In this document: positions 15,118 to 22,630 of the stretch, piece after piece | How positions within the stretch are numbered: position 1 is the first letter of the stretch | Layout: each line of letters begins with the position of its first letter | Source: JAJRAL01 sp050015815 | GTDB lineage: Archaea; Thermoplasmatota; Thermoplasmata; Methanomassiliicoccales; UBA472 | DNA length: 23,657 nt | NCBI GenBank assembly: GCA_050015815.1 | Contig: JBEKAR010000005.1 | Span: 1 to 23,657 of the forward strand | Direction: 5' to 3' | Translations under genes and position numbers: made by a program | The notes under the pieces: generated by a model | The model's database searches: none | Told to the model about the DNA's origin: nothing | Seen by the model: only the letters and a program-made list of their open reading frames with translations

Positions 15118-16047
15118 TCAGAATCCTATCCTTTCAAATCCAGCGAGCCTGAAGTCGCCCTTGAGGCCTTTGAGGTGTGTGGTCAGGCGAGCCTTCAGCT
15201 CATCGGCATCGATGATCCCGTTGACGTCGGCCACGAGGGACAATGACATTCTTTCGTAGTAGACGAGGACCATCGTCGAGACCGACAGCAGGTTGACCGA
15301 ATGGTCCCCGAGGAACCTCGTCACCTCGAATATCGCCCCGGGCTTGTCCGGTATCTCGAGGTTCATCGCGATCAGGCTCAGCGACGGGTCGAGGGGGGTG
15401 ATCGACAGCACCCACGAATCCTGGTCGGCGAGCATCATCAGCGGCGCTCCATCCTTGACGCCATCCATCGCCCGCATGTACTCATCTGGGACGGTGAACT
15501 CTCCATTCGTTATCGGGATCGGCGTCTTGTGCGCCCTTCTGATCGGTCTGACCTTCACCGAAGATCCAGGGGAGACCAGTCCCTTGGTGAACCGATCGCT
15601 CACGTTCGCCACCTCGACCGTCATCGCATCGGCCTTGTCGAGCTTGGGGGAGCGCGTCTTCTTCAGCGAATCGAACTCCTCGCGGAGCGCCGCCGAGTCA
15701 CCGTAATAGGAGAGGTCGACGGTCATCTTCCAGACCATGCAGACCTTGGAGATCATGCTCAGCGAGACGGAGTTCAGGATGTCGATGTTCCTCTCTCCAA
15801 GGAACTTTGCGATCTGAGCGCACGCCCCTGGAGAGTCGAGCATGTAGAAAGTGACGAGGCAGATCTCCCTGTAGTTCTCGGGACCGAACGTTGACAGGAC
15901 GATCTCGTAGCTCGTCTTTCCCTCGACGTCGTACCGGAACATCGCGGTGAAGGCCTTACTTCCCTCGTTGAGCCCGAGTGGCGCCGCCAGCCGCTCGCTG
16001 ATCTGCACTTTCGAGCCCTTCAGCCTACCGAAGTCGTGGACGCGCAT
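15118..16047 (-). CDS. Tandem ACT-domain protein, probable small-molecule-sensing regulator
   Basis: Function unknown; ACT domains usually bind amino acids or other metabolites and control enzymes or transcription. The 309-residue protein has two ACT-like units: one around VTFYMLDSPGACAQIAKFLG and NIDILNSVSLSM, and one near the C-terminus around NLEIPDKPGAIFEVTRFLG and VNLLSVSTMVL, each with the characteristic D-x-PGA turn. A central segment with ITNGEFTVPDEYMRAMDG separates them. The start is taken as ATG 16047; TTG 16068 is possible but weaker. It is the first gene of the run that continues with biotin ligase eleven bases later. Its position suggests a link to biotin or carboxylation metabolism, but no ligand can be assigned. 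Confidence 0.7.
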   Translation of the reverse strand: MRVHDFGRLKGSKVQISERLAAPLGLNEGSKAFTAMFRYDVEGKTSYEIVLSTFGPENYREICLVTFYMLDSPGACAQIAKFLGERNIDILNSVSLSMISKVCMVWKMTVDLSYYGDSAALREEFDSLKKTRSPKLDKADAMTVEVANVSDRFTKGLVSPGSSVKVRPIRRAHKTPIPITNGEFTVPDEYMRAMDGVKDGAPLMMLADQDSWVLSITPLDPSLSLIAMNLEIPDKPGAIFEVTRFLGDHSVNLLSVSTMVLVYYERMSLSLVADVNGIIDADELKARLTTHLKGLKGDFRLAGFERIGF

Positions 16048-16080
16048 CTTCAGGACCAGCGCGCACAATCCGTTCTGCCT

Positions 16081-16090
16081 TGATAAACAT
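16081..16090 (-). promoter_or_regulatory. Possible TATA box for the ACT-birA transcript
   Basis: The minus-strand sequence atgtttatca lies about 35 bases before the ATG at 16047, compatible with a transcript start near 16060 and a short leader. It is the only AT-rich element in this part of the gap. Confidence 0.4.
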
Positions 16091-16156
16091 TGTCATGCCT
16101 ATCTCGCTTGTCTGGCTCACATATTCGGTAAGAAACGGGCGCCTGTCTAGCGAGCA

Positions 16157-16210
16157 AAATTAATATAGCAAATGCTCCTTAGGTAGCGCTAAACTTAGTA
16201 GCCCACTACT
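16157..16210 (+). promoter_or_regulatory. Promoter and candidate operator of the padR-ABC transporter operon
   Basis: A clear TATA element (aaattaatata, about 16157-16167) is followed by two dyads around and after the expected start near 16190: the perfect palindrome tagcgcta at 16184-16191, and agtag-ccca-ctact at 16197-16210. Dyads overlapping the start are what an autorepressing PadR protein would need. The dyads differ from the ATGT-N8-ACAT operator described for some PadR proteins, so binding is inference. Confidence 0.5.
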
Positions 16211-16226
16211 CAGAAGAGAGGAAGAG

Positions 16227-16778
16227 ATGCCAACGAGAATCCGAGCACAGCAGTCCCCGGAGGCGAGGATCAGCCCGTTCCAATCGGTGATGCTCATTCA
16301 TCTCAGGGATAAGTCGATGTACGGGTATGAAATGCTTCGCACGCTGAGGGACGACTTCGAAGGCGTTTGGTCTCCGCACACGGGAACGATATATCCAGCG
16401 CTGAAGCGACTCGAGGAGCGAGGGCTCATCCTGGCCGAGGAAAGGGACGGGACGGAGTACTATTCGATAACAGAGGCAGGCGAGCGCCTGATCCAGGCGA
16501 AGATCATGGGCCTGCCTGCGGACATCCGCTTCGTGAGCCGCTACTTCGAGATACTGGACAAGGCGAGGAAGGAGATGGGGGGGAACGCCTCCGCGTCAGA
16601 TGAGATCCCTGTGTTCCCCAGATTCTCGGCCATGTTCGGGATGGAAGAGATGACGCCTGAGCAGAGGATCTCTCATCTGAGGGAGCTTAGGGAGCTCCAT
16701 TTGTCCAAACTGGCATCGATTCACACTGAACTGAAAGAGATGGAGAAGAAGAACAAGCGGAAAAGAGGTGAGACATAG
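16227..16778 (+). CDS. PadR-family transcriptional regulator
   Basis: Winged-helix repressor expected to control the adjacent exporter in response to a toxic or hydrophobic ligand. The 183-residue protein has the PadR DNA-binding domain at residues 10-95: MLIHLRDKSMYGYEMLRTL, then GTIYPALKRLEERGLI and a wing ending in YYSITEAGERL. The C-terminal part, rich in charged helices (HLRELRELHLSKLASIHTEL), is the expected dimerisation region. ATG 16227 follows a purine-rich GAGAGGAAG ribosome-binding site. It ends in TAG one base before the ABC ATPase start, so both genes share a transcript. PadR next to a drug-type ABC transporter is a common arrangement. Confidence 0.92.
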   Translation: MPTRIRAQQSPEARISPFQSVMLIHLRDKSMYGYEMLRTLRDDFEGVWSPHTGTIYPALKRLEERGLILAEERDGTEYYSITEAGERLIQAKIMGLPADIRFVSRYFEILDKARKEMGGNASASDEIPVFPRFSAMFGMEEMTPEQRISHLRELRELHLSKLASIHTELKEMEKKNKRKRGET

Positions 16779-16779
16779 A

Positions 16780-17787
16780 ATGGCAGCGATAGTTGAAGTG
16801 AAGGACCTTGTCAAGGTCTTCGATAAGACCATCCGAGCGGTGGATGGCATTAACTTCGAGGTCGAGGAGGGCGAGATCTTCGGCTTTCTCGGCCCGAACG
16901 GTGCAGGAAAGAGCACCACCATCAACATGCTGGTGACCTTGCTCAAACCGACCAGTGGGACCGCCCTGATAATGGGCCATGATGTGGCGAAAGAGCCTGA
17001 TAAGATCCGCCATATCATCGGTCTGGTACCTCAGGACCTGACGGTGGACGATGACCTCTCCGGACGGGAGAACATGATTCTCCAGTCCGATCTGTACAAC
17101 GTCCCGAGGAAAGAGGCGAAGGAAAGGATAGACAACCTGTTAGGCCTCGTCAAACTTGATGATGCGGCTGACCGCATGGTGAAGACCTATTCAGGCGGCA
17201 TGAGGAAAAGGCTCGAATTGGCTGAGGGGCTGATCCACAGACCAAGAATCCTCTTCCTCGACGAACCGACCCTCGGTCTGGACATTCAGACCAGAGCGAT
17301 CATGTGGGCGCACATCAGGGAGCTGAAGGAGAAGAATGACATGACGGTCTTCATGACCACTCATTATCTTGAGGAGGCCGACTCTCTTTGCGATCGCATC
17401 GGCATTATCGACCATGGTAGGATAATGGCGCTGGACAAACCATCTTCGTTAAAAAATTCAATCGGAGGGGATGTCCTGCAGATAAGCATCGATGGAGAAA
17501 AGGATTTCACACCCATCATAACTTCAGTGGCGAATGTTATAGAAGTGAAGAAAGAGGGCATCGAATACCGCGTCAAAGTACTGAAAGGAGAAAGGGAGAT
17601 GTCCCACGTGCTCAAGTCCATCAGTGACAACGGCGGAGAGGTCAGCAGCGTCAGTCTGCAGCGCCCCAACTTGGACCAGGTGTTCCTGGAATATACCGGC
17701 AAGTCGCTTAGGGACGCGGAGCAGTCGGGCTCAATGGACCGTGCCGCACGCATGGCCCAGGCTCGGCAAAGTCGAAGGAGGCAGTAG
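16780..17787 (+). CDS. ABC transporter ATP-binding protein, DrrA/CcmA-like drug-export type
   Basis: Nucleotide-binding subunit that powers export through the permease encoded next. The 335-residue protein has Walker A GPNGAGKST (38-46), Q-loop LVPQDL (about 82-87), signature YSGGM (137-141), Walker B ILFLDEP (157-163) followed by TLGLD, and the switch histidine in FMTTHYLEEAD. The roughly 100-residue C-terminal extension (from GGDVLQISIDGEKDF to the end) is typical of DrrA-type export ATPases. ATG 16780 is chosen over GTG 16768 because GAGGTGA lies upstream at suitable distance and the protein begins with a normal ABC fold. It ends in TAG directly before the permease ATG. Confidence 0.94.
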   Translation: MAAIVEVKDLVKVFDKTIRAVDGINFEVEEGEIFGFLGPNGAGKSTTINMLVTLLKPTSGTALIMGHDVAKEPDKIRHIIGLVPQDLTVDDDLSGRENMILQSDLYNVPRKEAKERIDNLLGLVKLDDAADRMVKTYSGGMRKRLELAEGLIHRPRILFLDEPTLGLDIQTRAIMWAHIRELKEKNDMTVFMTTHYLEEADSLCDRIGIIDHGRIMALDKPSSLKNSIGGDVLQISIDGEKDFTPIITSVANVIEVKKEGIEYRVKVLKGEREMSHVLKSISDNGGEVSSVSLQRPNLDQVFLEYTGKSLRDAEQSGSMDRAARMAQARQSRRRQ

Positions 17788-17788
17788 C

Positions 17789-18607
17789 ATGATCCGCGAG
17801 ACTTATGCCCTGACGGTCAGGGAACTCAAGCACTGGTATCGGATCAAGATCCAGATATTCATGACCCTGGTCCAGCCCATCATATGGCTTGGGCTGTTCG
17901 GGCAGGCATTTAACCTTAGCGCCCTGATCCCTCCGGCTTTGGTACCCTCATATTTTGCTGGAGCGCCTAACTACTTCTCGTTCCTGGCGGTCGGAATGCT
18001 GGCTGTAATCACGCTCTTCACCTGCATGTTCGGAGGCATGTCCCTGATATGGGATCGCAGGTTCGGTTTCCTGACCAAGCTCAGGGTTGCGCCGATTCCT
18101 CGGGGATCGGTTCCGGTGTCTAGGATAATATCCACAATGCTCCGTGCTGTCTTCCAGGGAATCGTAGTTCTCCTGATCGCATTGGCATTTGGTCTCGTCT
18201 CCGGACTGACCGGACTGACAGTAGCATCGTCCTTCAATGGACTGGACCTAATCGGACTGCTCGTCACGATGATACTCTTGGCCCTTGGTTTCGCGGGCGT
18301 CTTTATCTCGATTGGCTTATTGATTGAGAATCAGGAGACAATGTTTGCGGTGGTCAACGTGCTGAACTTGCCGGTCATGTTCGCATCGGCGGCCATGTTC
18401 CCGCTTAACTTTATGCCAACTTGGTTGCAGGACGTAGCGCGATACAATCCCTTGACCTGGGCCGTGGACGCTGCAAGGGTGTTCGTATTCCACAACACGA
18501 ACCCTCTCGCTCCGGTGTGGTTGAACATGACGGCTTTGGCCCTGTTCGCCCTGGCGATGGTCGGCTTGAGCATATTTGCGGCCAGGAAGAAATTGAGCGC
18601 CACTTAG
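17789..18607 (+). CDS. ABC-2 type membrane permease (DrrB-like)
   Basis: Membrane-spanning half of the exporter. The 272-residue protein has about six hydrophobic segments: around PIIWLGLFGQAF, YFSFLAVGMLAVITLFTCMF, FQGIVVLLIALAFGLVSGL, LIGLLVTMILLALGFAGVF, VVNVLNLPVMFASAAMFPL and ALALFALAMVGLSIFAA. The motifs RFGFLTKLRVAPIPR and ARYNPLTWAVDAAR are typical of the ABC-2 family. A longer frame from 17624 lies inside the ATPase gene and is not real; ATG 17789 follows a GGAGG ribosome-binding site. Ends in TAG, then a terminator. A remnant of a related permease lies about 200 bases downstream. Confidence 0.93.
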   Translation: MIRETYALTVRELKHWYRIKIQIFMTLVQPIIWLGLFGQAFNLSALIPPALVPSYFAGAPNYFSFLAVGMLAVITLFTCMFGGMSLIWDRRFGFLTKLRVAPIPRGSVPVSRIISTMLRAVFQGIVVLLIALAFGLVSGLTGLTVASSFNGLDLIGLLVTMILLALGFAGVFISIGLLIENQETMFAVVNVLNLPVMFASAAMFPLNFMPTWLQDVARYNPLTWAVDAARVFVFHNTNPLAPVWLNMTALALFALAMVGLSIFAARKKLSAT

Positions 18608-18620
18608 GAAAATGTCCAAC

Positions 18621-18672
18621 GAGGGGCGGGAAGAGGCTCCCCGACCCTCCTTTTCTTCATTTTATTTCTTCT
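18621..18672 (+). terminator. Hairpin plus T-rich terminator after the ABC operon
   Basis: A GC-rich inverted repeat (gaggg/ccctc outside, cggg/cccg inside, one mismatch) at 18621-18648 is followed by a T-rich tract, tccttttcttcattttattt. It lies 14 bases past the permease stop. The U-rich stretch alone would suffice for archaeal termination. Confidence 0.65.
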
Positions 18673-18811
18673 TACATGCAACCTGATGCATTCGAAAACA
18701 AGCAACAATAACAGGCGAACAGAAAATACGGGAAGGGGTTTCGCCGTCCGAGGGCTCGGTGCAAAAAAGAATTTAATTGAAACCAAAAATTATTAATCTA
18801 GATGAGCATGA

Positions 18812-18994
18812 CTTTGCTTCCCGGCGAACTATAACCCATTGACATTGGCGGTCGACGGGGCGAGGCAGTTCGTCTTCCATACTGTGAGCCCGGTCTATCC
18901 GGTAGCGGTGGACCTCATCGGCTTGGCGATAATTGCGGGCCTATTCCTGCTGATGGCCCTTTGGGTAGCGAAGCGGACTATGAGCGCTAAGTAA
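18812..18994 (+). pseudogene. C-terminal remnant of a second ABC-2 permease
   Basis: From 18824 the frame reads ANYNPLTLAVDGARQFVFH and continues through a hydrophobic helix (LIGLAIIAGLFLLMALWVA) to TMSAK and a TAA at 18992-18994. This aligns residue by residue with the C-terminal 55 or so residues of the intact upstream permease (ARYNPLTWAVDAARVFVFH to the end), but is clearly diverged, so it is not a recent copy. The frame is closed upstream by a TGA at 18809-18811 and no start codon is available. Its terminator is still in place downstream. The likeliest explanation is a deletion that removed most of a second transporter gene set. Not expected to be functional. Confidence 0.75.
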
Positions 18995-19003
18995 AACCGA
19001 TTC

Positions 19004-19036
19004 CGGCGGGATTCCCGCCGTCATTCTATCTTTCTT
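19004..19036 (+). terminator. Perfect hairpin with T-rich tail after the permease remnant
   Basis: A seven-base-pair perfect stem, cggcggg-att-cccgccg (19004-19020), is followed by tcattctatctttcttt. It sits ten bases after the remnant's stop codon and faces the converging second cooC gene. It probably terminated the lost permease gene. Confidence 0.7.
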
Positions 19037-19039
19037 TGC

Positions 19040-19849
19040 TCAATGAACCTGGGCTATCTCGTCCAGGCGCACCTTCAGCTTTGAGACCGCCGCCACGAAC
19101 TCCTCGGTTCCAGGCTGTTCCATCGCCGGGACCCCGTTCAGGTCCGCGTCGACCAATGCCTGTACATACGGCAGCGAACCGACCGTATCGATGTCGAACT
19201 TCGACCTCAACTCGTCCTCGATCTGCTTCGCCACCATCCTGGACGGCGCCTTGTTTACGACCGCCATGACGTTCGCTACGCCAAGCTCCTTCGCCAGGTC
19301 CCTTATCTTCGCTGCGGTCTCGATCGATCTCTGGCCCGGTTCGACGACCGCGAGCATGATATCGACCGAGCGAGCGGTCGCTCTCCCCAAGTGCTCCAGG
19401 CCCGCTTCCATATCCATGATCACGATCTCGTCCTCCTCGAGCAAGAGGTGGTCCATGACGCGTTTGAGCAGAGTGGACTCGGGACAGAAGCAGCCCTCGC
19501 CCGCCGTGTTGATTGTTCCAAGGAGGAGCACTTCGACCTTGTCCGGGCCTTCCACCGAGTAGGATTCCATCAGGTCGCTGACCTTCGGGTTGAGCTTGAA
19601 CATCCCGCCGTATGGCTGTCCCGGCCTGGCGCCAGTTCTCTCCTCTATCAGATCGTACATCGTCGCCAGCGGCTTCGCCTTTTCCCTCTCCTTCTGCGGA
19701 ATCCCGACCGCCGCCATCAGCGAGGGCGACGGGTCGGCGTCGACCGCGAGCACCTTCCTTCCCTCCCTTCCGTAGAGCCTGGAAACCACCGCCGCGACGG
19801 TGGTCTTCCCCACTCCTCCCTTCCCGGTGACGGCGATCTTGATCGGCAT
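19040..19849 (-). CDS. cooC: CooC/AcsF-type nickel-insertion ATPase (copy 2)
   Basis: Second MinD-like maturation ATPase for nickel enzymes. The 269-residue protein has the deviant Walker A GKGGVGKTT (residues 9-17), AVDADPSPSL, the metal-binding C120-x-C122 in GEGCFCPEST, and VIMDMEAGLEHLGR, typical of CooC. It differs substantially from the copy at 2473-3234, including an insertion around ERTGARPGQPYGG, so the two are old paralogues and may serve different metal sites (C-cluster and A-cluster). The ATG at 19849 directly follows the stop of cooT with no spacer, so the two are co-translated. It is about 9.5 kb from the CODH/ACS gene. Confidence 0.92.
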   Translation of the reverse strand: MPIKIAVTGKGGVGKTTVAAVVSRLYGREGRKVLAVDADPSPSLMAAVGIPQKEREKAKPLATMYDLIEERTGARPGQPYGGMFKLNPKVSDLMESYSVEGPDKVEVLLLGTINTAGEGCFCPESTLLKRVMDHLLLEEDEIVIMDMEAGLEHLGRATARSVDIMLAVVEPGQRSIETAAKIRDLAKELGVANVMAVVNKAPSRMVAKQIEDELRSKFDIDTVGSLPYVQALVDADLNGVPAMEQPGTEEFVAAVSKLKVRLDEIAQVH

Positions 19850-20041
19850 TCAATCCCTCGTCAGGACGATGCCATGGCTGAGGAAGTTCGCCTCCTTGAG
19901 CCTCACGTTGTCGATGACGAGGCGCTCGCCGACCACGTTCGTGCAGACCGCGTTCTTGCCTTCCATGACGATCCTCGCGACGTCCTGCATCACCGCCTTC
20001 GCGCTGCCCCTCTCCTCAAGGAAAAGCGTCGATTCGCACAT
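19850..20041 (-). CDS. cooT: CooT-family small nickel-binding protein
   Basis: Small accessory protein thought to supply nickel for CO dehydrogenase maturation. The 63-residue protein begins MCESTLFLEERG, with Cys2 in the position used for Ni(II) binding by characterised CooT dimers. The remainder (MQDVARIVMEGKNAVCTNVV, GERLVIDNVRLKEANFLSHG) follows the all-beta pattern of the family, once annotated as a predicted RNA-binding protein. Length is normal. The ATG at 20041 lies about 28 bases from a TATA element, indicating a leaderless mRNA. It is directly upstream of, and adjoining, the second cooC, which strongly supports the assignment. Confidence 0.8.
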   Translation of the reverse strand: MCESTLFLEERGSAKAVMQDVARIVMEGKNAVCTNVVGERLVIDNVRLKEANFLSHGIVLTRD

Positions 20042-20063
20042 GATGCCAGCAAGGATGGGCTTC

Positions 20064-20073
20064 GTATTTAATC
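20064..20073 (-). promoter_or_regulatory. TATA box for the cooT-cooC transcript
   Basis: The minus-strand sequence gattaaatac is centred about 28 bases before the cooT ATG, the standard archaeal distance for transcription starting at or next to the start codon. Confidence 0.5.
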
Positions 20074-20099
20074 GTTGGGCGATGCAACCTCACGGGCCT

Positions 20100-20531
20100 C
20101 TATGCAAGCCTCACGACGCCATCGGCACAGGTCGGCCTGGTGCCTTCGCTATAGAAGATGTAGCGAGTGGGGATCCTGCGCCTTAGACCGGTCCAATAGC
20201 CACAGGCGCGGCACTTGTATCCCAACGTCACCGTCCCCCCGAAGACCGTCTCGTTCTGGATGCGCTTCGTCTTTGAGCCGCAGACGGGGCATCTTCCCTG
20301 CCTCGACCTCTCCTCCGCCTCCCTGGTGACGATCTGCACCTTGGCGAGCTTCCTTGCCAGGGTGACCCTCCGGATCCTTTCCTCCGAAGCGGTGAAGTCC
20401 GGGTCATCGCATTTCAGGCAGGCGTTGACGAGCTGGGTGAAGAGATTCTGAGAGATGACCGTGTTCTGCTCCTGGAGGACGTTCCTGATCGCCTCCGCGA
20501 GGACATCCGCCTTGGGGACTTTGTAGGCCAT
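20100..20531 (-). CDS. Zinc-ribbon protein of unknown function
   Basis: Not recognised as a named family. The 143-residue protein has a helical N-terminal half (AEAIRNVLQEQNTVISQNLF, then ASEERIRRVTLARKLAKVQI) that could form a winged-helix-like DNA- or RNA-binding unit. It is followed by a zinc ribbon with C81-x2-C84 (CPVCGSKT) and C107-x2-C110 (CRACGYW). The tail is basic (GLRRRIPTRYIFYSE). A role in transcription or translation is plausible but unproven. The ATG at 20531 has a TATA element at leaderless distance, and the gene ends in TAG 58 bases before cooT, which has its own promoter, so a shared function is not required. Confidence 0.7.
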   Translation of the reverse strand: MAYKVPKADVLAEAIRNVLQEQNTVISQNLFTQLVNACLKCDDPDFTASEERIRRVTLARKLAKVQIVTREAEERSRQGRCPVCGSKTKRIQNETVFGGTVTLGYKCRACGYWTGLRRRIPTRYIFYSEGTRPTCADGVVRLA

Positions 20532-20547
20532 CGTCTAGTCTAATGCG

Positions 20548-20559
20548 ATAATTATACAA
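20548..20559 (-). promoter_or_regulatory. TATA box for the zinc-ribbon gene
   Basis: The minus-strand sequence ttgtataattat lies just over 20 bases before the ATG at 20531, consistent with leaderless transcription. It is one of the most AT-rich stretches in the region. Confidence 0.55.
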
Positions 20560-20613
20560 TATGCTTTCTTTTTCTCTGCCTCGTGAAGGTTCGTCCCGTC
20601 GTTTCACAAGCGA

Positions 20614-20621
20614 CTTATAAC
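20614..20621 (+). promoter_or_regulatory. TATA box for the cpgS gene
   Basis: The element cttataac is centred about 27 bases before the GTG at 20644 and about 36 before the ATG at 20653. It would fire divergently from the zinc-ribbon promoter. Confidence 0.5.
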
Positions 20622-20652
20622 CAATCCTCGCATCGTTGCAGACGTGGTCAGC

Positions 20653-22020
20653 ATGGTTAGGTGCAAGGTCATCATCATGGGAGCGGCGGGCCGGGACTTC
20701 CACAACTTCAACACGTTCTTCCGCGACAACGACCGTTACGAGGTGGTCGCGTTCACCGCCGCCCAAATCCCGGAGATCGAGGGACGGAAGTATCCGCCAG
20801 AGCTCGCCGGGAAGCTCTACCCCGATGGGATACCGATCTACCCCGAGGGCGAGCTGGTCGATCTGATGAAGCGTTTCGCCGTCGAGCAGGTGGTGTTCGC
20901 TTACAGCGACATCGCGCACATAGACCTCATGCACAAGGCTTCGATGATACTCGCCGAGGGCTCGGATTTCAGGCTGATGGGCAATCCTAGGATCGTCCTT
21001 CAGGCGAAGGTGCCAGTGATATCGGTCTGCGCGGTGCGCACGGGCTCCGGCAAGAGCCCTACAACGCGCAAGGTGTGCGCGATCCTGCAGAAGATGGGAC
21101 TGAGGGTGGTCGCGATCAGGCACCCGATGCCATACGGCGATCTGAAGGAGCAGATCGCGGAGAGGTTCGCAACGTACGAAGACCTCGACCGGTACAAGAC
21201 GACGATCGAGGAGCGTGAGGAGTACGAGCCGCTGATCGACAACGGCATCATCGTCTACGCGGGCGTCGACTACGGCAAGATACTCGAGATGGCGGAGAAG
21301 GAGGCGGATATCCTAGTCTGGGACGGCGGCAACAACGACTTCTCGTTCTATCGCAGCGACCTGCACATCGTTCTAGCGGATCCCCACCGGCCCTATCACG
21401 AGATCACCTACTATCCAGGCGAGACTAACGTGCGCATGGCCGACGTGATAATCATCAACAAAGTACAGACGGCGGACAGGGACGACATCCTGATCGTCAA
21501 ACAGAACTGCAGATCCGTCAATCCCACAGCGCTCATCATAGAGGCCGCATCGCCAATTAGCGTGGACCGGCCCGAGCTCATAACCGGGAAGAGGGCCCTG
21601 GTGGTCGAGGACGGTCCGACGGTGACTCACGGGGGCATGGAGTTTGGGGCAGGGCTCATCGCCGCGGAGGATTACCGAGCCGCGGAGATCGTGGACCCAA
21701 GGAAGTACGCGGTCGGCTCGATCTCTGAGACCTTCGCCAAGTATCCTCACCTGACCCGGGTGCTGCCGGCCATGGGCTATTCCGAACACCAGATCCATGA
21801 CCTCGAGGAGACGATTAACCGGGCGGACTGCGACGTCGTCGTCACTGGCACCCCGATCGACATCCGACGGGTGGTCAAGGTCAGCAAGCCGATCGTCAGG
21901 GCGAGGTACACCCTGGCCGAGATCGGGCATCCGAACCTCGAGGATATCCTCACGGAGAAGTTCGGCAAGCTGACGGCGAAGGTGGAAAAGGCCAAGGGTC
22001 CCGAGAAGGACGCGAGATGA
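20653..22020 (+). CDS. cpgS: Cyclic 2,3-diphosphoglycerate synthetase family GTPase/ATPase
   Basis: Family named after the enzyme that closes 2,3-diphosphoglycerate to cyclic 2,3-diphosphoglycerate, a compatible solute and phosphate store of some thermophilic methanogens. The protein of about 455 residues begins with a Rossmann-like unit (CKVIIMGAAGRDFHNFN), then VFAYSDIAHIDLMHKAS, and a P-loop domain with GSGKSPTTRKV, IRHPMPYGDLKEQ and LVWDGGNNDFSFY. Motifs and length agree with the CpgS family. ATG 20653 fits family N-termini; GTG 20644 is possible and lies at leaderless distance from the TATA box. Many family members occur in organisms not known to contain the solute, so the exact product is uncertain. 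The stop overlaps the next start (ATGA). Confidence 0.85.
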   Translation: MVRCKVIIMGAAGRDFHNFNTFFRDNDRYEVVAFTAAQIPEIEGRKYPPELAGKLYPDGIPIYPEGELVDLMKRFAVEQVVFAYSDIAHIDLMHKASMILAEGSDFRLMGNPRIVLQAKVPVISVCAVRTGSGKSPTTRKVCAILQKMGLRVVAIRHPMPYGDLKEQIAERFATYEDLDRYKTTIEEREEYEPLIDNGIIVYAGVDYGKILEMAEKEADILVWDGGNNDFSFYRSDLHIVLADPHRPYHEITYYPGETNVRMADVIIINKVQTADRDDILIVKQNCRSVNPTALIIEAASPISVDRPELITGKRALVVEDGPTVTHGGMEFGAGLIAAEDYRAAEIVDPRKYAVGSISETFAKYPHLTRVLPAMGYSEHQIHDLEETINRADCDVVVTGTPIDIRRVVKVSKPIVRARYTLAEIGHPNLEDILTEKFGKLTAKVEKAKGPEKDAR

Positions 22021-22577
22021 GTCTCAAGCCGCCGACGCTGGAGTTCCGAAGCGCGGAGGAATGGCGCGATTGGCTGGACAAGAATCATGCATCGAGCCCT
22101 GGCGTTTGGCTTCTCCTGAAGAAGAAAGGGTCTCTCGTCCGCTCTTTGACGAGGGAGCGGGCGTGGGAGGAAGCGCTCTGCTTCGGCTGGATAGACAGTG
22201 TCATCAGAGCGGTCGACGGAGATCGGTTCGCCCAGAAGTTCACCCCGAGAAGAAAGGGGAGCAACTGGTCGCAGACGAACATGAGGAAGGTCGAAGAGCT
22301 CACGGCAGAAGGACGGATGTGCGACTGCGGGCTCGCCGCCGTGGAACGCGACTCGGTCGTCAGTGGCGAGACCCGCCCGAGCGTGCTCAGTCCTCAGATC
22401 GAGAGCCTGGTCAAGGAGAACAAGACCGCCTGGCGCAACTACCTGTCGCTCCCCAGCGGAGAGCGCCTCAACTTCGTCCATTGGATCATGGAGGCGAAGA
22501 GAGAGGGGACGCGGATCAAGCGGGCCAAGGAAGCGATCGGCCTATTGGCCGAAGGGAAACGATTAGGGCTGAAGTGA
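22017..22577 (+). CDS. YdeI/OmpD-associated family protein
   Basis: Member of the YdeI/OmdA-like family, whose biochemical role is poorly defined; some members are linked to resistance to antimicrobial peptides. The 186-residue protein shows the expected order: EFRSAEEWRDWLDKNH and GVWLLLKKKG near the start, then ALCFGWIDSVIR, the basic FTPRRKGSNWSQTNMRKVEE block, and a C-terminal helical part with NYLSLPSGERLNFVHWI and IKRAKEAIGLLAEGKR. It overlaps the cpgS stop by four bases, so it is translationally coupled, although no functional link is obvious. Confidence 0.85.
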   Translation: MSLKPPTLEFRSAEEWRDWLDKNHASSPGVWLLLKKKGSLVRSLTRERAWEEALCFGWIDSVIRAVDGDRFAQKFTPRRKGSNWSQTNMRKVEELTAEGRMCDCGLAAVERDSVVSGETRPSVLSPQIESLVKENKTAWRNYLSLPSGERLNFVHWIMEAKREGTRIKRAKEAIGLLAEGKRLGLK

Positions 22578-22630
22578 ACCGTTGCCGCCCAGCAAAGAAT
22601 GAAATACGGCACGACGGATTGTTGGCCGAG

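Noticed and set aside
18803..18835. Tiny frame (ten codons) starting at an ATG before the permease remnant
   Set aside because: Too short and without support; it is more likely residue of the deleted gene.
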